A DNA stretch of 53,166 nt from an uncultured Anaerolineae bacterium (GTDB taxonomy: Bacteria; Chloroflexota; Anaerolineae; Aggregatilineales; Phototrophicaceae): the NCBI GenBank assembly GCA_937922795.1, contig CALAJK010000048.1:1-53166 (forward strand). Direction: 5' to 3'. The position numbers were made by a program, and so were the translations under genes. Below the pieces are notes generated by a model. It ran no database searches. It was given only the letters and a program-made list of their open reading frames with translations, and had not been told where the DNA came from. Shown one piece after another: positions 7,589-16,378 of this stretch. Position 1 is the stretch's first letter, and each line of letters begins with the position of its first letter.

Positions 7589-9229
7589 ATGTTGAAGTTC
7601 TGGCTTCGAGCGGCGGCGATAGGCTGCCTGATCGTCCTGGCGGGCGGCGCAGTCGCCCAGGCTCAGACCAACCTGCTGCAGAACGGTGGGCTGGAAGAGG
7701 ACGCCTTTGGCCCGTATACCGGCCGCCGGGGCGGCGAGTTCCCGATCTACCTGCCCAACGGCTGGAACGTGTGGCTGGCGTCGCCCACCGGCGACCGCTA
7801 CAACCGTTCCGAACGCACCGCCATCAACCCGCACCCCGGCCCCGGGCCGTCCCCGCGCGAGGGGCGGCGGGCGCTGAACGTGGACTGCGGCTTCTTCACC
7901 TGTACGGCGGCCATCTACCAGCAGGTGGGCGGCATCACCCCCGGCCAGAACGTGCAGGCGTCCGCCTGGGCGCAGGTCAAGGCTTGCGATCTGCCCAAAG
8001 ATGCCAACGGCAATCTCATCGGCGACAACTGCGGTTCGGCGATTGAATCCGGCGCGCAGACCCGCATCGGCATTGACCCCAACGGCGGCACGGATCCCAA
8101 CGACCCTGACATCGTCTGGTCGAGCTATATCGCGCCCCACGAACAGGGCGGCTGGCAGCAGATGTCGGTGAGCGCCACCGCCACCGGCGATACGGTCACG
8201 CTGTTCCTGTACTCGACCCAGACCAACTTCGCCGATCTGAACCGCACCTATTGGGACGACGCCTCGCTGACCGGCGGCGGCGCGGGCGGCGCTGCGCCGG
8301 GGCAGCCGGCGGCCACGCTCGCCCCCACCGCTCCGCCAGTGGTCGGCTTCGTCGTGCCTCAAGCGCCTCAGGACGACGGCTCCATCGTCCACACCGTGCA
8401 GGCCGGCGATACGGTGGACAGCATCGCCTTCGCCTACGGCGTGACGCGCACGCAAATCCTGGAGCTGAACAGCCTGGCCGACCCGCGCATCATCGTGCCC
8501 GGCCAGAAACTGATCATCAAGCCGGCAGCGCCCGCTGCCGCCGGCCGCGAACCGGCGGCAGGAGCCGGTGGCGACCAGCCGCCCGCCGAGCAGGAGCCGC
8601 CGCCGGTTGAACCGCCGCCCGCCGAGTCCGCCGCCGGTGAGGGCACAAACTTTGAAGCGGTGGTGGAGACGCCCACCACCGCCCCGCCGACCCATACGCC
8701 CGCCCCGGCCCCGGTGACGGCGGTGGCCAGCAGCGCCATCAACCCGGCGGCGGCGACCGGGCAGGTGTGCGTGCTGCTGTTCAACGATCGCAATCAGAAC
8801 CGGATCCAAGAGGTGGGCGAGGAGCTGCTGAGCGGGGGCAAGATCGCCCTCAACCAGGGCGCAGCCGGCAGCTACGACACCGACGGCGTCTCCGAGCCGT
8901 TCTGCTTCGCCGAGCTGGCCGCTGGAGACTATGTGGCCGCCGCCAGCGCCCCAGCCGGCTACGGCCTGACCACGCCGGCGCAGCTCCGCGTGCGGCTCAA
9001 TCCCGGCGCGTCCGTCAATCTGACGTTCGGCGCGGCGGAGGGCGTGCGGCCGGCGCTGCCGCCGCCTGTCGACGCGGGCGGCCTGGTCAGCGAGAACGCC
9101 GGGCCGGAGACGGACACCGTCAGCCTGACTGACCAGATCCTGAATATCAGCGGTCTGCTGGTGTTCGGCCTGGCTGGGCTGGTGCTGCTGGGCGGGTTGG
9201 GGATGGCGCTGGTCCTGCGCCGGCGCTGA
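7589..9229 (+). CDS. Membrane-anchored LysM and SdrD-like surface protein
   Basis: A 546-aa protein with a signal peptide (about 1-26). Residues 28-230 resemble a galactose-binding or carbohydrate-binding jelly-roll module (NLLQNGGLEE at the start, YWDDASL at the end). A LysM domain at 266-311 (HTVQAGDTVDSIAFAYGV, then LNSLADPRIIVPGQKLII) binds peptidoglycan. A Pro/Ala/Glu linker leads to an SdrD B-like domain at about 391-484 (GQVCVLLFNDRNQNRIQEVGE, Ca-binding-like loop). A single TM helix (about 517-543) and RRR stop-transfer anchor it. GGAG lies eight bases before the ATG. It probably tethers the cell wall to the membrane. The next gene encodes a smaller SdrD-like protein. Confidence 0.85.
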   Translation: MLKFWLRAAAIGCLIVLAGGAVAQAQTNLLQNGGLEEDAFGPYTGRRGGEFPIYLPNGWNVWLASPTGDRYNRSERTAINPHPGPGPSPREGRRALNVDCGFFTCTAAIYQQVGGITPGQNVQASAWAQVKACDLPKDANGNLIGDNCGSAIESGAQTRIGIDPNGGTDPNDPDIVWSSYIAPHEQGGWQQMSVSATATGDTVTLFLYSTQTNFADLNRTYWDDASLTGGGAGGAAPGQPAATLAPTAPPVVGFVVPQAPQDDGSIVHTVQAGDTVDSIAFAYGVTRTQILELNSLADPRIIVPGQKLIIKPAAPAAAGREPAAGAGGDQPPAEQEPPPVEPPPAESAAGEGTNFEAVVETPTTAPPTHTPAPAPVTAVASSAINPAAATGQVCVLLFNDRNQNRIQEVGEELLSGGKIALNQGAAGSYDTDGVSEPFCFAELAAGDYVAAASAPAGYGLTTPAQLRVRLNPGASVNLTFGAAEGVRPALPPPVDAGGLVSENAGPETDTVSLTDQILNISGLLVFGLAGLVLLGGLGMALVLRRR

Positions 9230-9246
9230 GCAAAGGACGAAGGCCT

Positions 9247-9870
9247 ATGGTGCAGCGCCTGGGGCTGCTGCTGTTGATCATCATCGCTGTGACCGCGCCG
9301 GCGGCGGCGCAGGGCGGGCAGTTCTGCGTGCGCGCCTTTGAAGATCGCAATGCGAACGGCCGCCTGGACGCCGGCGAGCCGCTGCTAGCGCGCGGCGTGG
9401 GCGTCAACCTGCTGAACGCCGACGGCGTCATCATCGCCAGCGCCGTGCTGGACGACTCGCCGACGGCAGCGCAGGGCGTCATCTGTTTTCAGCAGCTCGC
9501 CGAAGGGCAGTACAGCATCAGCATCACCAGCGCTGACTACACCCCGACCACGCCTGACAACCTGACCGCCGCCATCAGCGCGACCGGCCTGCCAACGGTG
9601 ATCGAATTCGGCGGCCAGCGCGCGCTTGCCCCCACGCCTACGCCGGCAGCCCGCTCGCCCCTCGCCAGCCTGGAAGGGCGCGATCAGCTCATCCGCATCG
9701 GCCTGGCCGGTCTGGGCGCGCTGGCAGTCATCGCCATGATGGGGTTGACCGGGGCAGTCGTGTACGCGCTGGCGTTTCGACCGAGTCCGCCGACCAGCGA
9801 TCGCCGGCGGACGACCGGCTCGATGGCTGTCGTCTCGCCGCGCGATACGGGCGAGCTTCCGCGCAGTTAA
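9247..9870 (+). CDS. Small membrane-anchored SdrD-like protein
   Basis: A 207-aa protein in the same operon as the LysM protein, 17 bp downstream. It has a signal peptide (about 1-22), one SdrD/Cna B-like domain (FCVRAFEDRNANGRLDAGEPL, then CFQQLAEGQYSISI), a short Pro/Thr linker and a TM helix at about 149-177, with a basic cytoplasmic tail. The SdrD-like domain is a close relative of that in the upstream gene, with cysteines at matching strand positions, so the pair probably arose by partial duplication. Its stop codon overlaps the stop of the convergent kinase gene. A structural role at the cell surface is inferred. Confidence 0.8.
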   Translation: MVQRLGLLLLIIIAVTAPAAAQGGQFCVRAFEDRNANGRLDAGEPLLARGVGVNLLNADGVIIASAVLDDSPTAAQGVICFQQLAEGQYSISITSADYTPTTPDNLTAAISATGLPTVIEFGGQRALAPTPTPAARSPLASLEGRDQLIRIGLAGLGALAVIAMMGLTGAVVYALAFRPSPPTSDRRRTTGSMAVVSPRDTGELPRS

Positions 9871-11921
9871 TAAGACTTAGACCGATTGAGCGTATTACGA
9901 GTCGAGGGCAGATTCGCCCGCGTGATCATCTCGCCCGGCGGCGTGATCACGCGCTCAGGGACGGCTGAGCCGGCCAGCAGCTTGATCATGGCGTTCATCA
10001 GCGCACGGGCGGTCGCGCCGCGCGCCGACTGCAGCGAACCCCGCATGAAGTACCCATCGCGGATATATTGGAGCGCCAGCGCCTCGGCGTCGACGCTGGT
10101 GATGATGACCGAGTCCGGGCTGAAGCCAGCCGCGCGCAGCGCGTCAACCGCGCCGAATGAACCGGCGTCGTTGATGCTGACGATGACATTGAACTTGACG
10201 CCGTCAGCGAGGAGCTTGACGACAGTCGCTTTGCCGTAATCGCGAGTCCCCCCCAGGAACCGCCCGATGATATTAGCCCGCGGCGCGAACTCGCGGATGC
10301 CGTCCTCGATCCCATCCGCCCGGCGCACGATGTCCGGCAGATCGGGGAAATCCAGGATGATGACATCCGCCTGCCCGCCCATCTCGTCGCGGATGATCTG
10401 CCCCGCCAGGCGTCCTGGCTCCAAGCCCAGCTCGTAGTTGTCGCCGCTGACCAGGACGCCGCCGTAGCTGGGCATATCGCCGGCGAAGAACACCAGCGGC
10501 AGGTTGAGCGCATCAGCAGAGGACAGGGTATCCTCCAGCAGCGAGGGGTCGAGCGGGCAGATGATCAGCGCGCGCGCGTCGTCTGTGCGCGCCCGTTCGA
10601 TCTGGGTGATCTGGACGTAGGGGTCGGCCTGGCTGTCGTAGACGCGCAGCTCAAGGTGGTCCAGGGCGGCTAAGTCGCGCAGTTCGCGCGCCAGGCCAGC
10701 ATGGTATTCGCTGCCCAGCGTGCAGGCGATGTAGCCGACGAAACCATTCGCCCCCAGCCGCCGCCGGGCAAGGGCGGTCTCGTCACGAGACGGCTGGATG
10801 TCGACAGCCGGCGCGGAGACGCCGGCCAGCACGATCGGCGCGGGCAGCGGGGTGGGCGTCCAGGCGGCGGCGACGGCCGTCTCAACTTGGGCGGTGGCGG
10901 CGGCCGCCAACTGGTTGTTGGCGAGGATATTCTGGACGATGAGGAAGGCGATCAAGGCGGCCACGACCAGCAGGCCGGCCCCGGCGAGCAGGTAGAAGTC
11001 GGGGCGGCCGTAGACCATCCGCGACGCGCCGCTTACCTCGATCAGGCGCGGCGGCTGGGGCGGCGGCAGGCTGTCGGTGATCGGGCGTCCCAGCGCCTCG
11101 TTGAGGGCGCGCGCCATCGCCCCGGCGCTGTCGAACCGATCGCGGCGGTCTTTCTGGAGCGCGCGCAAGATGACGGCTTCGACCGCCGGCGGGACAGCCG
11201 GGTTGATCTGAGTGGGCGGTATTGGCGGTTTCTCCAAGTGCTGGTAGATGATCGAGATCAGGTCGCTGCTGCCCGTGTCGAAGGGCAGCCGCCCCGCGAC
11301 CAGGCTGTACAGGATGACGCCCAGGCTGTAGATATCGCTGCGATAGTCGAGCGGCTCGCCGCGCAGTTGTTCCGGTGACATGTAGGCCGGCGTGCCGACG
11401 ATGATGCCGCTGCGCGTCAGCTCCGCCGAGTCTTCCGTGAACTTGGCCAGGCCGAAGTCGGTCAGGTAGGCGTTGCCGGCGTCATCCAGCATGATATTGC
11501 TGGGTTTCAAGTCACGGTGGATGACGCCCTGGCTGTGGGCATAGGCCAGCCCGCTAGCCACCTGGGTGAAGATATCGACCGCCCGCTCAAGTGACAGCGG
11601 TTCGCGGCGCATCCAGTCGCTGAGCGAGCCGCCGCGCAGCAGCCGCATGGCCAGGTACGCCAGCTCGTCTTGGATGCCGTGAGCGTAGATCGGCAGGATG
11701 TGCAGGTGTTCCAGGCGGGCGATCATCTCGGCTTCGCGGGCGAAACGCTGGGCGAACTCGGCCTGCGCGCCCTGCCCCTGGTCAAGGCGGATGACTTTGA
11801 GGGCCACCTGGCGGTTGACCGACGGCTGATGGGCGCGATAAACAACCGCCATAGCGCCCTGGCCGAGGCGCGCCTCGATGCGGAATTCGCCGATCTGTCT
11901 GCCGATCAACTCATCAAACAT
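9867..11921 (-). CDS. Ser/Thr protein kinase with C-terminal sugar-binding-like sensor domain
   Basis: A 684-aa protein in three parts. The cytoplasmic kinase (about 10-275) has the Gly-rich loop LGQGAMAVV (19-27), ATP-binding K42, catalytic HRDLKPSN (135-142) and DFG (155-157), so it should be active. A TM helix follows at about 309-332. The extracytoplasmic part (about 392-660) resembles periplasmic-binding protein family 4 (type I, LacI-like): GFVGYIAC, IICPLDPSLL, DVIILDFPDLPD and IVSINDAGSFGAVDALRAAG. In Gram-positive kinases this position often holds PASTA repeats, so here a sugar or similar small ligand may be the signal. The stop codons of this gene and the SdrD-like gene overlap. Substrates are unknown. 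Confidence 0.87.
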   Translation of the reverse strand: MFDELIGRQIGEFRIEARLGQGAMAVVYRAHQPSVNRQVALKVIRLDQGQGAQAEFAQRFAREAEMIARLEHLHILPIYAHGIQDELAYLAMRLLRGGSLSDWMRREPLSLERAVDIFTQVASGLAYAHSQGVIHRDLKPSNIMLDDAGNAYLTDFGLAKFTEDSAELTRSGIIVGTPAYMSPEQLRGEPLDYRSDIYSLGVILYSLVAGRLPFDTGSSDLISIIYQHLEKPPIPPTQINPAVPPAVEAVILRALQKDRRDRFDSAGAMARALNEALGRPITDSLPPPQPPRLIEVSGASRMVYGRPDFYLLAGAGLLVVAALIAFLIVQNILANNQLAAAATAQVETAVAAAWTPTPLPAPIVLAGVSAPAVDIQPSRDETALARRRLGANGFVGYIACTLGSEYHAGLARELRDLAALDHLELRVYDSQADPYVQITQIERARTDDARALIICPLDPSLLEDTLSSADALNLPLVFFAGDMPSYGGVLVSGDNYELGLEPGRLAGQIIRDEMGGQADVIILDFPDLPDIVRRADGIEDGIREFAPRANIIGRFLGGTRDYGKATVVKLLADGVKFNVIVSINDAGSFGAVDALRAAGFSPDSVIITSVDAEALALQYIRDGYFMRGSLQSARGATARALMNAMIKLLAGSAVPERVITPPGEMITRANLPSTRNTLNRSKSY

Positions 11922-12016
11922 GGTCTATTATCCCTGCCGCTGCGCCAGAGCGCCGGCCGACAGCTATTCGCACTTGATTAATCAGTATAGCGGTCTGCCG
12001 CCGAAGCGCTACTGGC

Positions 12017-12481
12017 CTACCAGCCCTGAGTGCCGGGGCCGCCTTTGAACGGCCCGATGATGTCGGAGGTGATCCAACCGCCGTAGAAGTCGCCCGGCTG
12101 GGGCGTGACCTGCTCATCGTCCACGTAGCAAGCGTCCATACGCCCCGGATAGACGGCGATCCAGCCGGCGATCGACTCGTAGCCCGGCGCGGGATGGGGG
12201 TAACTCCAGGCGGCATCGGCGGCGGTTCGGCCGTTCACGGTGATCGTCCAGTAGCTGGCCTGGCCTTTGAATTCGCAGAAGGTGCGGCGCGACGTGGGCG
12301 TGAAGTATTCCAGCCGCACATCTTCCGGCGGCAGGTAATATACCGGCGGATGGCTGGTCTCCAGCATGCGCTGGGCGCGGGTCGTGTCGGCGATGGTCAC
12401 GCCGTTGAACACCACTCGGATGCGGCGGTTGGTCGGTTCGACGCGCGGCGGGCGCGGGTAGTCCCACACAGATTCAGGCAT
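12017..12481 (-). CDS. DUF427 family protein
   Basis: A 154-aa cytoplasmic protein. It begins PESVWDYPRPPRVEP, the characteristic start of DUF427 proteins, and contains RMLETSHPPVYYLPPEDV and the later AWSYPHPAPGYESIAGWIAVY pattern of that family. The family is also listed in Pfam as nucleotidyltransferase-like, but its biochemical role is unsettled. The ATG at 12481 was chosen over an upstream ATG at 12568 because the family motif starts there; neither has a strong ribosome site. It is divergent from the DtxR-type regulator. Confidence 0.8.
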   Translation of the reverse strand: MPESVWDYPRPPRVEPTNRRIRVVFNGVTIADTTRAQRMLETSHPPVYYLPPEDVRLEYFTPTSRRTFCEFKGQASYWTITVNGRTAADAAWSYPHPAPGYESIAGWIAVYPGRMDACYVDDEQVTPQPGDFYGGWITSDIIGPFKGGPGTQGW

Positions 12482-12717
12482 GGCGGTCAATCGCTTTCGG
12501 TTCGGCAAACGCGATCGGTCGAGAACGATCGTGCACGCGGCGGGCGCTGACTGACGATTATGGCTCATGGGCGGCCAGAGTGGAAGGCCGCTCTGATCAG
12601 CTCTCTCGTTTTCAAGTTGAATCTAGTGTAACATGGGTGAAACCACTGTCGGCGTGGGCTGTGGCCGTCCCGATGGATAGATGTTCGTCGACTGTGCAAG
12701 AGGCATCGCGCAAAGTT

Positions 12718-13398
12718 ATGCCGGAAAAGCTCGACTTAACTCAATCCGAGTCCGTCCAGAACTTCCTGAAGGCGGTCTACAAGCTCCAGCAGCAGCAGGA
12801 GCGGGTCTCGACCAATTCACTGGCAGACCTGCTGAATGTGGCGGCGCCCTCGGTGACGGATATGGCGCAGCGGCTGGTGGCGGCCGGGTTGGTGGATTAC
12901 GAACGTTACAAGGGCGTGGTGCTGACAGAAGCCGGCGAGGCCCTGGCGCTGAAGATCATCCGCCGCCACCGGCTGATCGAGCTGTACCTGGTCACCGAAC
13001 TCGGCTACGCTTTGCAGGAAGTCCACGCCGAAGCTGAGAACCTCGAACATGCCGTATCCGACCGGTTCATCGAAGCGGTGGCCGCTAAGCTGGGACATCC
13101 GCAGACCGACCCCCACGGCGACCCGATCCCCGACCGCGACGGCAGCATCGCCCACCGCGACCTGTACCCGCTGAGCGAGTGGCCGCTGGCGGCTGACGCC
13201 TCGGTCTCACGCATCCAGGCCGAGTCGCCGGAGATGCTCGATCACATCCTGGAACGCGGCTTCGCCCTGGGGGCGACGGTCACCATCCTCGCCCGCGACC
13301 CGTTTGACGGGCCGGTGACGGCGCTGGTGGACGGCGTGCGCCAGGTTGTGGGCCACCAGGTGGCGGCCTGCATCCTGGTCGAACCGAAAACGGACTGA
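12718..13398 (+). CDS. DtxR/MntR-family metal-dependent transcriptional regulator
   Basis: A 226-aa regulator with an N-terminal winged helix (SVQNFLKAVYKLQQ ... NSLADLLNVAAPSVTDM), a dimerisation and metal domain, and a C-terminal FeoA/SH3-like domain (FALGATVTILARDPF). Metal-site positions by alignment from memory: HRLIE corresponds to DtxR H79/E83, and EVHAEAENLEH to H98, position 102, E105 and H106. Position 102 is Glu rather than the Cys of iron-type DtxR, which favours manganese. The N-terminal ligand (DtxR Met10, MntR Asp8) aligns with Asn. The ATG at 12718 was chosen because upstream residues do not fit the family. The 3' end lies four bases from the convergent C-S lyase gene. No metal transporter is nearby. 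Confidence 0.83.
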   Translation: MPEKLDLTQSESVQNFLKAVYKLQQQQERVSTNSLADLLNVAAPSVTDMAQRLVAAGLVDYERYKGVVLTEAGEALALKIIRRHRLIELYLVTELGYALQEVHAEAENLEHAVSDRFIEAVAAKLGHPQTDPHGDPIPDRDGSIAHRDLYPLSEWPLAADASVSRIQAESPEMLDHILERGFALGATVTILARDPFDGPVTALVDGVRQVVGHQVAACILVEPKTD

Positions 13399-13402
13399 GC
13401 CT

Positions 13403-14572
13403 TCAGCCGCGGCGGGCGAAGGCGGCGCGCATCCGCTCCAGCGCCTCATCCAGCAGCGCGCGTGGGCAGCCGAAGTTCAGCCGGGTGAAGCCCGCGCCGC
13501 CCTGGCCGAAGGTGCGCCCGTCGTTGAGCGCCACCCGCGCCTCGTCGAGCAGGAACTGGTACGGGTCGGCTAAGCCGGTCTCGCGCCAGTCCAGCCAGCT
13601 CAGGTAAGTCCCCTCTGGCCGCGTCACTGCCACGCCAGGCAAATGCGCCGCTACATAATCGACTACATGGTCGCGGTTGGCTTGCAGATACGCCAGCACC
13701 GCCTGGAGCCACGGGCCGCCTTCGCGGTAGGCGGCGGCAGCGGCTTCAAACCCCATCACCGTCGGGTGGCCAGCGATACCCTCGGCGGCGGCCTCCAGCC
13801 GCTTGCGCCAGTCCGGGTTGGAGACGATGGCAAAACTGCACCCCAGGCCGGGGACATTGTAGGTCTTGCTGGGGGCCATCAGCGTGATGCAGCGGTCGGC
13901 GATCTCCGGCGCCAGCGTCGCCAGCGGGAAGTGCTGGTGGCTATCGAACAGCAGATCGCAGTGGATCTCGTCGGCGCAGATCACCAGATCATGTTTCAGG
14001 CAGATGTCGGCCATGCGTTCCAGCTCGGCGCGCGTGAACACCCGCCCGACCGGATTATGGGGGTTGCACAGGATGAACAGGCGCGTGCGCGGCGTGATAG
14101 CGGCCTCGAAGACGTCGTAATCCACCTCATAGCGCAGCCCGGCGCCGTCGCGCACCGCCGTCAGCTCGGCCGCCTCGACCGTCTGGCCGAAGTGGCCGGG
14201 CGCAGTCAGAAAAGGGGGATAGACCGGCGTCTGCACCAGCACGCCGTCGCCCGGCGCGCCCACCGCCCGGCAGACGGCGTTCAGGCCGCTGACGACCGTC
14301 GGCAGGAAGACGATCTCCTCTGGCTTCACCGACCAGCCGTAGCGCGCCGCCAGGTGATCGATGATGACCGTTTTGACGTCGGCCGGGTTGAACTCGTAGC
14401 CGAAGATGCCGTGGTCCACGCGGCGATGCAGCGCCTCTATGACCGCCGGCGGCGAGCGAAAATCCATATCGGCCACCCACAGCGGCAGCACATCGGGCGC
14501 GTACCAGCTCCATTTGGCGCTGCGCGTGCCGCGCCGCTCGATGATCTCGTCGAAATTGACCATGGTCTCCAT
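13403..14572 (-). CDS. PatB/MalY-type pyridoxal-phosphate C-S lyase
   Basis: A 389-aa fold-type I PLP enzyme of the MalY/PatB cystathionine beta-lyase group, which cleaves C-S bonds to give pyruvate, ammonia and a thiol. The start resembles the family (NFDEIIERRGTRSAKW). PLFVADMDF-like LWVADMDF, NPHNPVGR (170-177), D201 (CADEIH) and the Schiff-base lysine K236 (APSKTYNVPGL) are all present. The ATG at 14572 gives a weak ribosome site; the ATG at 14563 is an alternative. It is the last gene of a nadK / zinc-ribbon / recN run, 36 bp after recN. That position probably reflects operon extension rather than shared function. Confidence 0.88.
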   Translation of the reverse strand: METMVNFDEIIERRGTRSAKWSWYAPDVLPLWVADMDFRSPPAVIEALHRRVDHGIFGYEFNPADVKTVIIDHLAARYGWSVKPEEIVFLPTVVSGLNAVCRAVGAPGDGVLVQTPVYPPFLTAPGHFGQTVEAAELTAVRDGAGLRYEVDYDVFEAAITPRTRLFILCNPHNPVGRVFTRAELERMADICLKHDLVICADEIHCDLLFDSHQHFPLATLAPEIADRCITLMAPSKTYNVPGLGCSFAIVSNPDWRKRLEAAAEGIAGHPTVMGFEAAAAAYREGGPWLQAVLAYLQANRDHVVDYVAAHLPGVAVTRPEGTYLSWLDWRETGLADPYQFLLDEARVALNDGRTFGQGGAGFTRLNFGCPRALLDEALERMRAAFARRG

Positions 14573-14608
14573 CCCTAATCGTGGAGGTGAAAGAACCTGA
14601 CGCTCGGT

Positions 14609-16369
14609 TCAGTCCCGTTCGTGGCGCAGGATCTGGCGCTTGTAATCCTGGGCTTGCGCCAGAATGCCCAGGGCGCTCAGGCGGCCGCTTTCGCCCTGCG
14701 CGCCCAGCATCTCGGCCAGCTCGCCGATGCGCTGCTGCTCGTCCTCCAGCGGGATGACCTGAGTGGCGGTGCGGTCGCCTTCGATCCGCTTGCGGACATG
14801 ATAATGCCGGTCGCCGTAGCCGGCCAACTGCGCCAGATGGGTGACGACCATCACCTGATGATGCATCGAGAGCATCCACAGCTTTTCGCCCACGACGCTG
14901 CCCACACGCCCGCCGATGCCCTGGTCGATCTCGTCGAAGATCAGCGTCGGCGTTTGGTCGGCCTGGGCCAGCACGCGCTTGAGCGCCAGCATGATGCGCG
15001 CCGTCTCGCCGCCCGACGCCACCTGCGCCAGCGGGCGCAGCGGCTCGCCGGGGTTAGCGCTCATCATGAATTCCACCCGGTCAATGCCGGTCGCGTCGAA
15101 GGCCAGCCGGCGGTCGCCCACGTAGCAGCCTTCCGGATCGGGCGTCTGGGTGATGGCCGCCTCGAAGCGCGCGCGCTCCATCCGCAGATCGGCCAGCTCC
15201 GCCACGATGCGCTCGCCCAGCTTCTGGCCGAACAGCGTCCGCACCCGGCTGATTTTTTCGCCCAGTTCGCCGATGTGCCGCAGCAGTTTCTCCTCTTCGG
15301 CGCGCAGCGCGGCCAGGCGCTCCTCGCTGTGTTCGATGCTGTCCAGCTCGGCGCGGGCGCGTTCGGCGTAGGCGAGAACGGCCTCGACCGTGCCGCCATA
15401 ACGCCGGCGCAGCCGATTGATGAGCTCCAGCCGTTCCTCGACTTCGTCCAGCCGCTCCGGGGTGAACTCGACCGCATCGGCGTAGCGCCGCAGCGACCGC
15501 GCCAGCTCTTCCGCCTGGGCGCTCAGGCTGTCGGCCAGCTCATAATCGGCCTTCAGGCGCGGGTCAATGGCCGTCAGTTTCTGCAGCAGCACCGCCGCCT
15601 GCATCAACTGGTCCACCGCCGCCAGCCGGTCGCCGGCGCTGTCATCGCCGTGCAGCAGCAGCAGCGCCTCCTGGGTGAGCGTGGCGAGCTGTTCGCTGTT
15701 GGCCATGCGCGTGCGCTCGGCGCGCAGTTCCTCCTCCTCGCCGGGCTGAAGCGCGGCGGCGTCAATCTCGTCAACCTCATAGCGGAGCTGCTCGGCACGG
15801 CGCTGGAGCGCAGCCTCGTCGGCCAGCAGCCGCTTGATCTCGCGCCGGACGGCATTCACGCGCTCAACCACCGCCGCCAGCGCCGTGCGCATCGCCATCA
15901 GATCGGCATAGCGGTCCAGCAGATCAATATGGGTGCGCGGGTTGAGCAGCGACAGGTGTTCGCTCTGGCCGTGGACATCGACCAGCAGCTCGCCGATCTC
16001 GCGCAGCACCTCCTGGCTGGTGGTGATGCCGTTCACCCGCGCCGTCGAGCGCCCGTTGCTGCGGACTTCGCGCGACAGTGTGAGATAGGCCGCCGAGTCG
16101 CCCTCCAGCAGCTCTTCGCGCTGCAGGATGGGCAGCGCCAGCGCCTGTACGGTGGGGCTGAGCGCGAACACGCCCTCGACCACGGCACGATCCGCGCCCG
16201 CCCGGACGACGCTGGCGTCGGCTTTGCCGCCCAACAGCAGTTCGACCGCGTCAATGATGATGGACTTGCCGGCGCCGGTCTCGCCGGTGATGACGTTGAA
16301 ACCGGGCGCAAAGTTCAATTCCAACCGGTCAATGATGGCGAAATTCTGAATTCGCAGCTCTTCCAGCAT
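14609..16369 (-). CDS. recN: DNA repair protein RecN
   Basis: This 586-aa SMC-like ATPase acts early in double-strand-break repair. Walker A is GETGAGKS (29-36) after the family start LEELRIQNFAIIDRLEL. A long, charged coiled-coil region fills the centre. The C-terminal half has the ABC signature VASGGETARIMLAL, Walker B TLIFDEIDQGIGG, and the His switch VVTHLAQLAGYGDRHY. Length is slightly above the roughly 550 aa of E. coli RecN. It starts nine bases after the zinc-ribbon membrane gene, and the nadK-recN linkage is common in bacteria. I see no LexA-type operator immediately upstream, as expected for an internal operon gene. Confidence 0.95.
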   Translation of the reverse strand: MLEELRIQNFAIIDRLELNFAPGFNVITGETGAGKSIIIDAVELLLGGKADASVVRAGADRAVVEGVFALSPTVQALALPILQREELLEGDSAAYLTLSREVRSNGRSTARVNGITTSQEVLREIGELLVDVHGQSEHLSLLNPRTHIDLLDRYADLMAMRTALAAVVERVNAVRREIKRLLADEAALQRRAEQLRYEVDEIDAAALQPGEEEELRAERTRMANSEQLATLTQEALLLLHGDDSAGDRLAAVDQLMQAAVLLQKLTAIDPRLKADYELADSLSAQAEELARSLRRYADAVEFTPERLDEVEERLELINRLRRRYGGTVEAVLAYAERARAELDSIEHSEERLAALRAEEEKLLRHIGELGEKISRVRTLFGQKLGERIVAELADLRMERARFEAAITQTPDPEGCYVGDRRLAFDATGIDRVEFMMSANPGEPLRPLAQVASGGETARIMLALKRVLAQADQTPTLIFDEIDQGIGGRVGSVVGEKLWMLSMHHQVMVVTHLAQLAGYGDRHYHVRKRIEGDRTATQVIPLEDEQQRIGELAEMLGAQGESGRLSALGILAQAQDYKRQILRHERD

Positions 16370-16378
16370 GGGTCGCCT

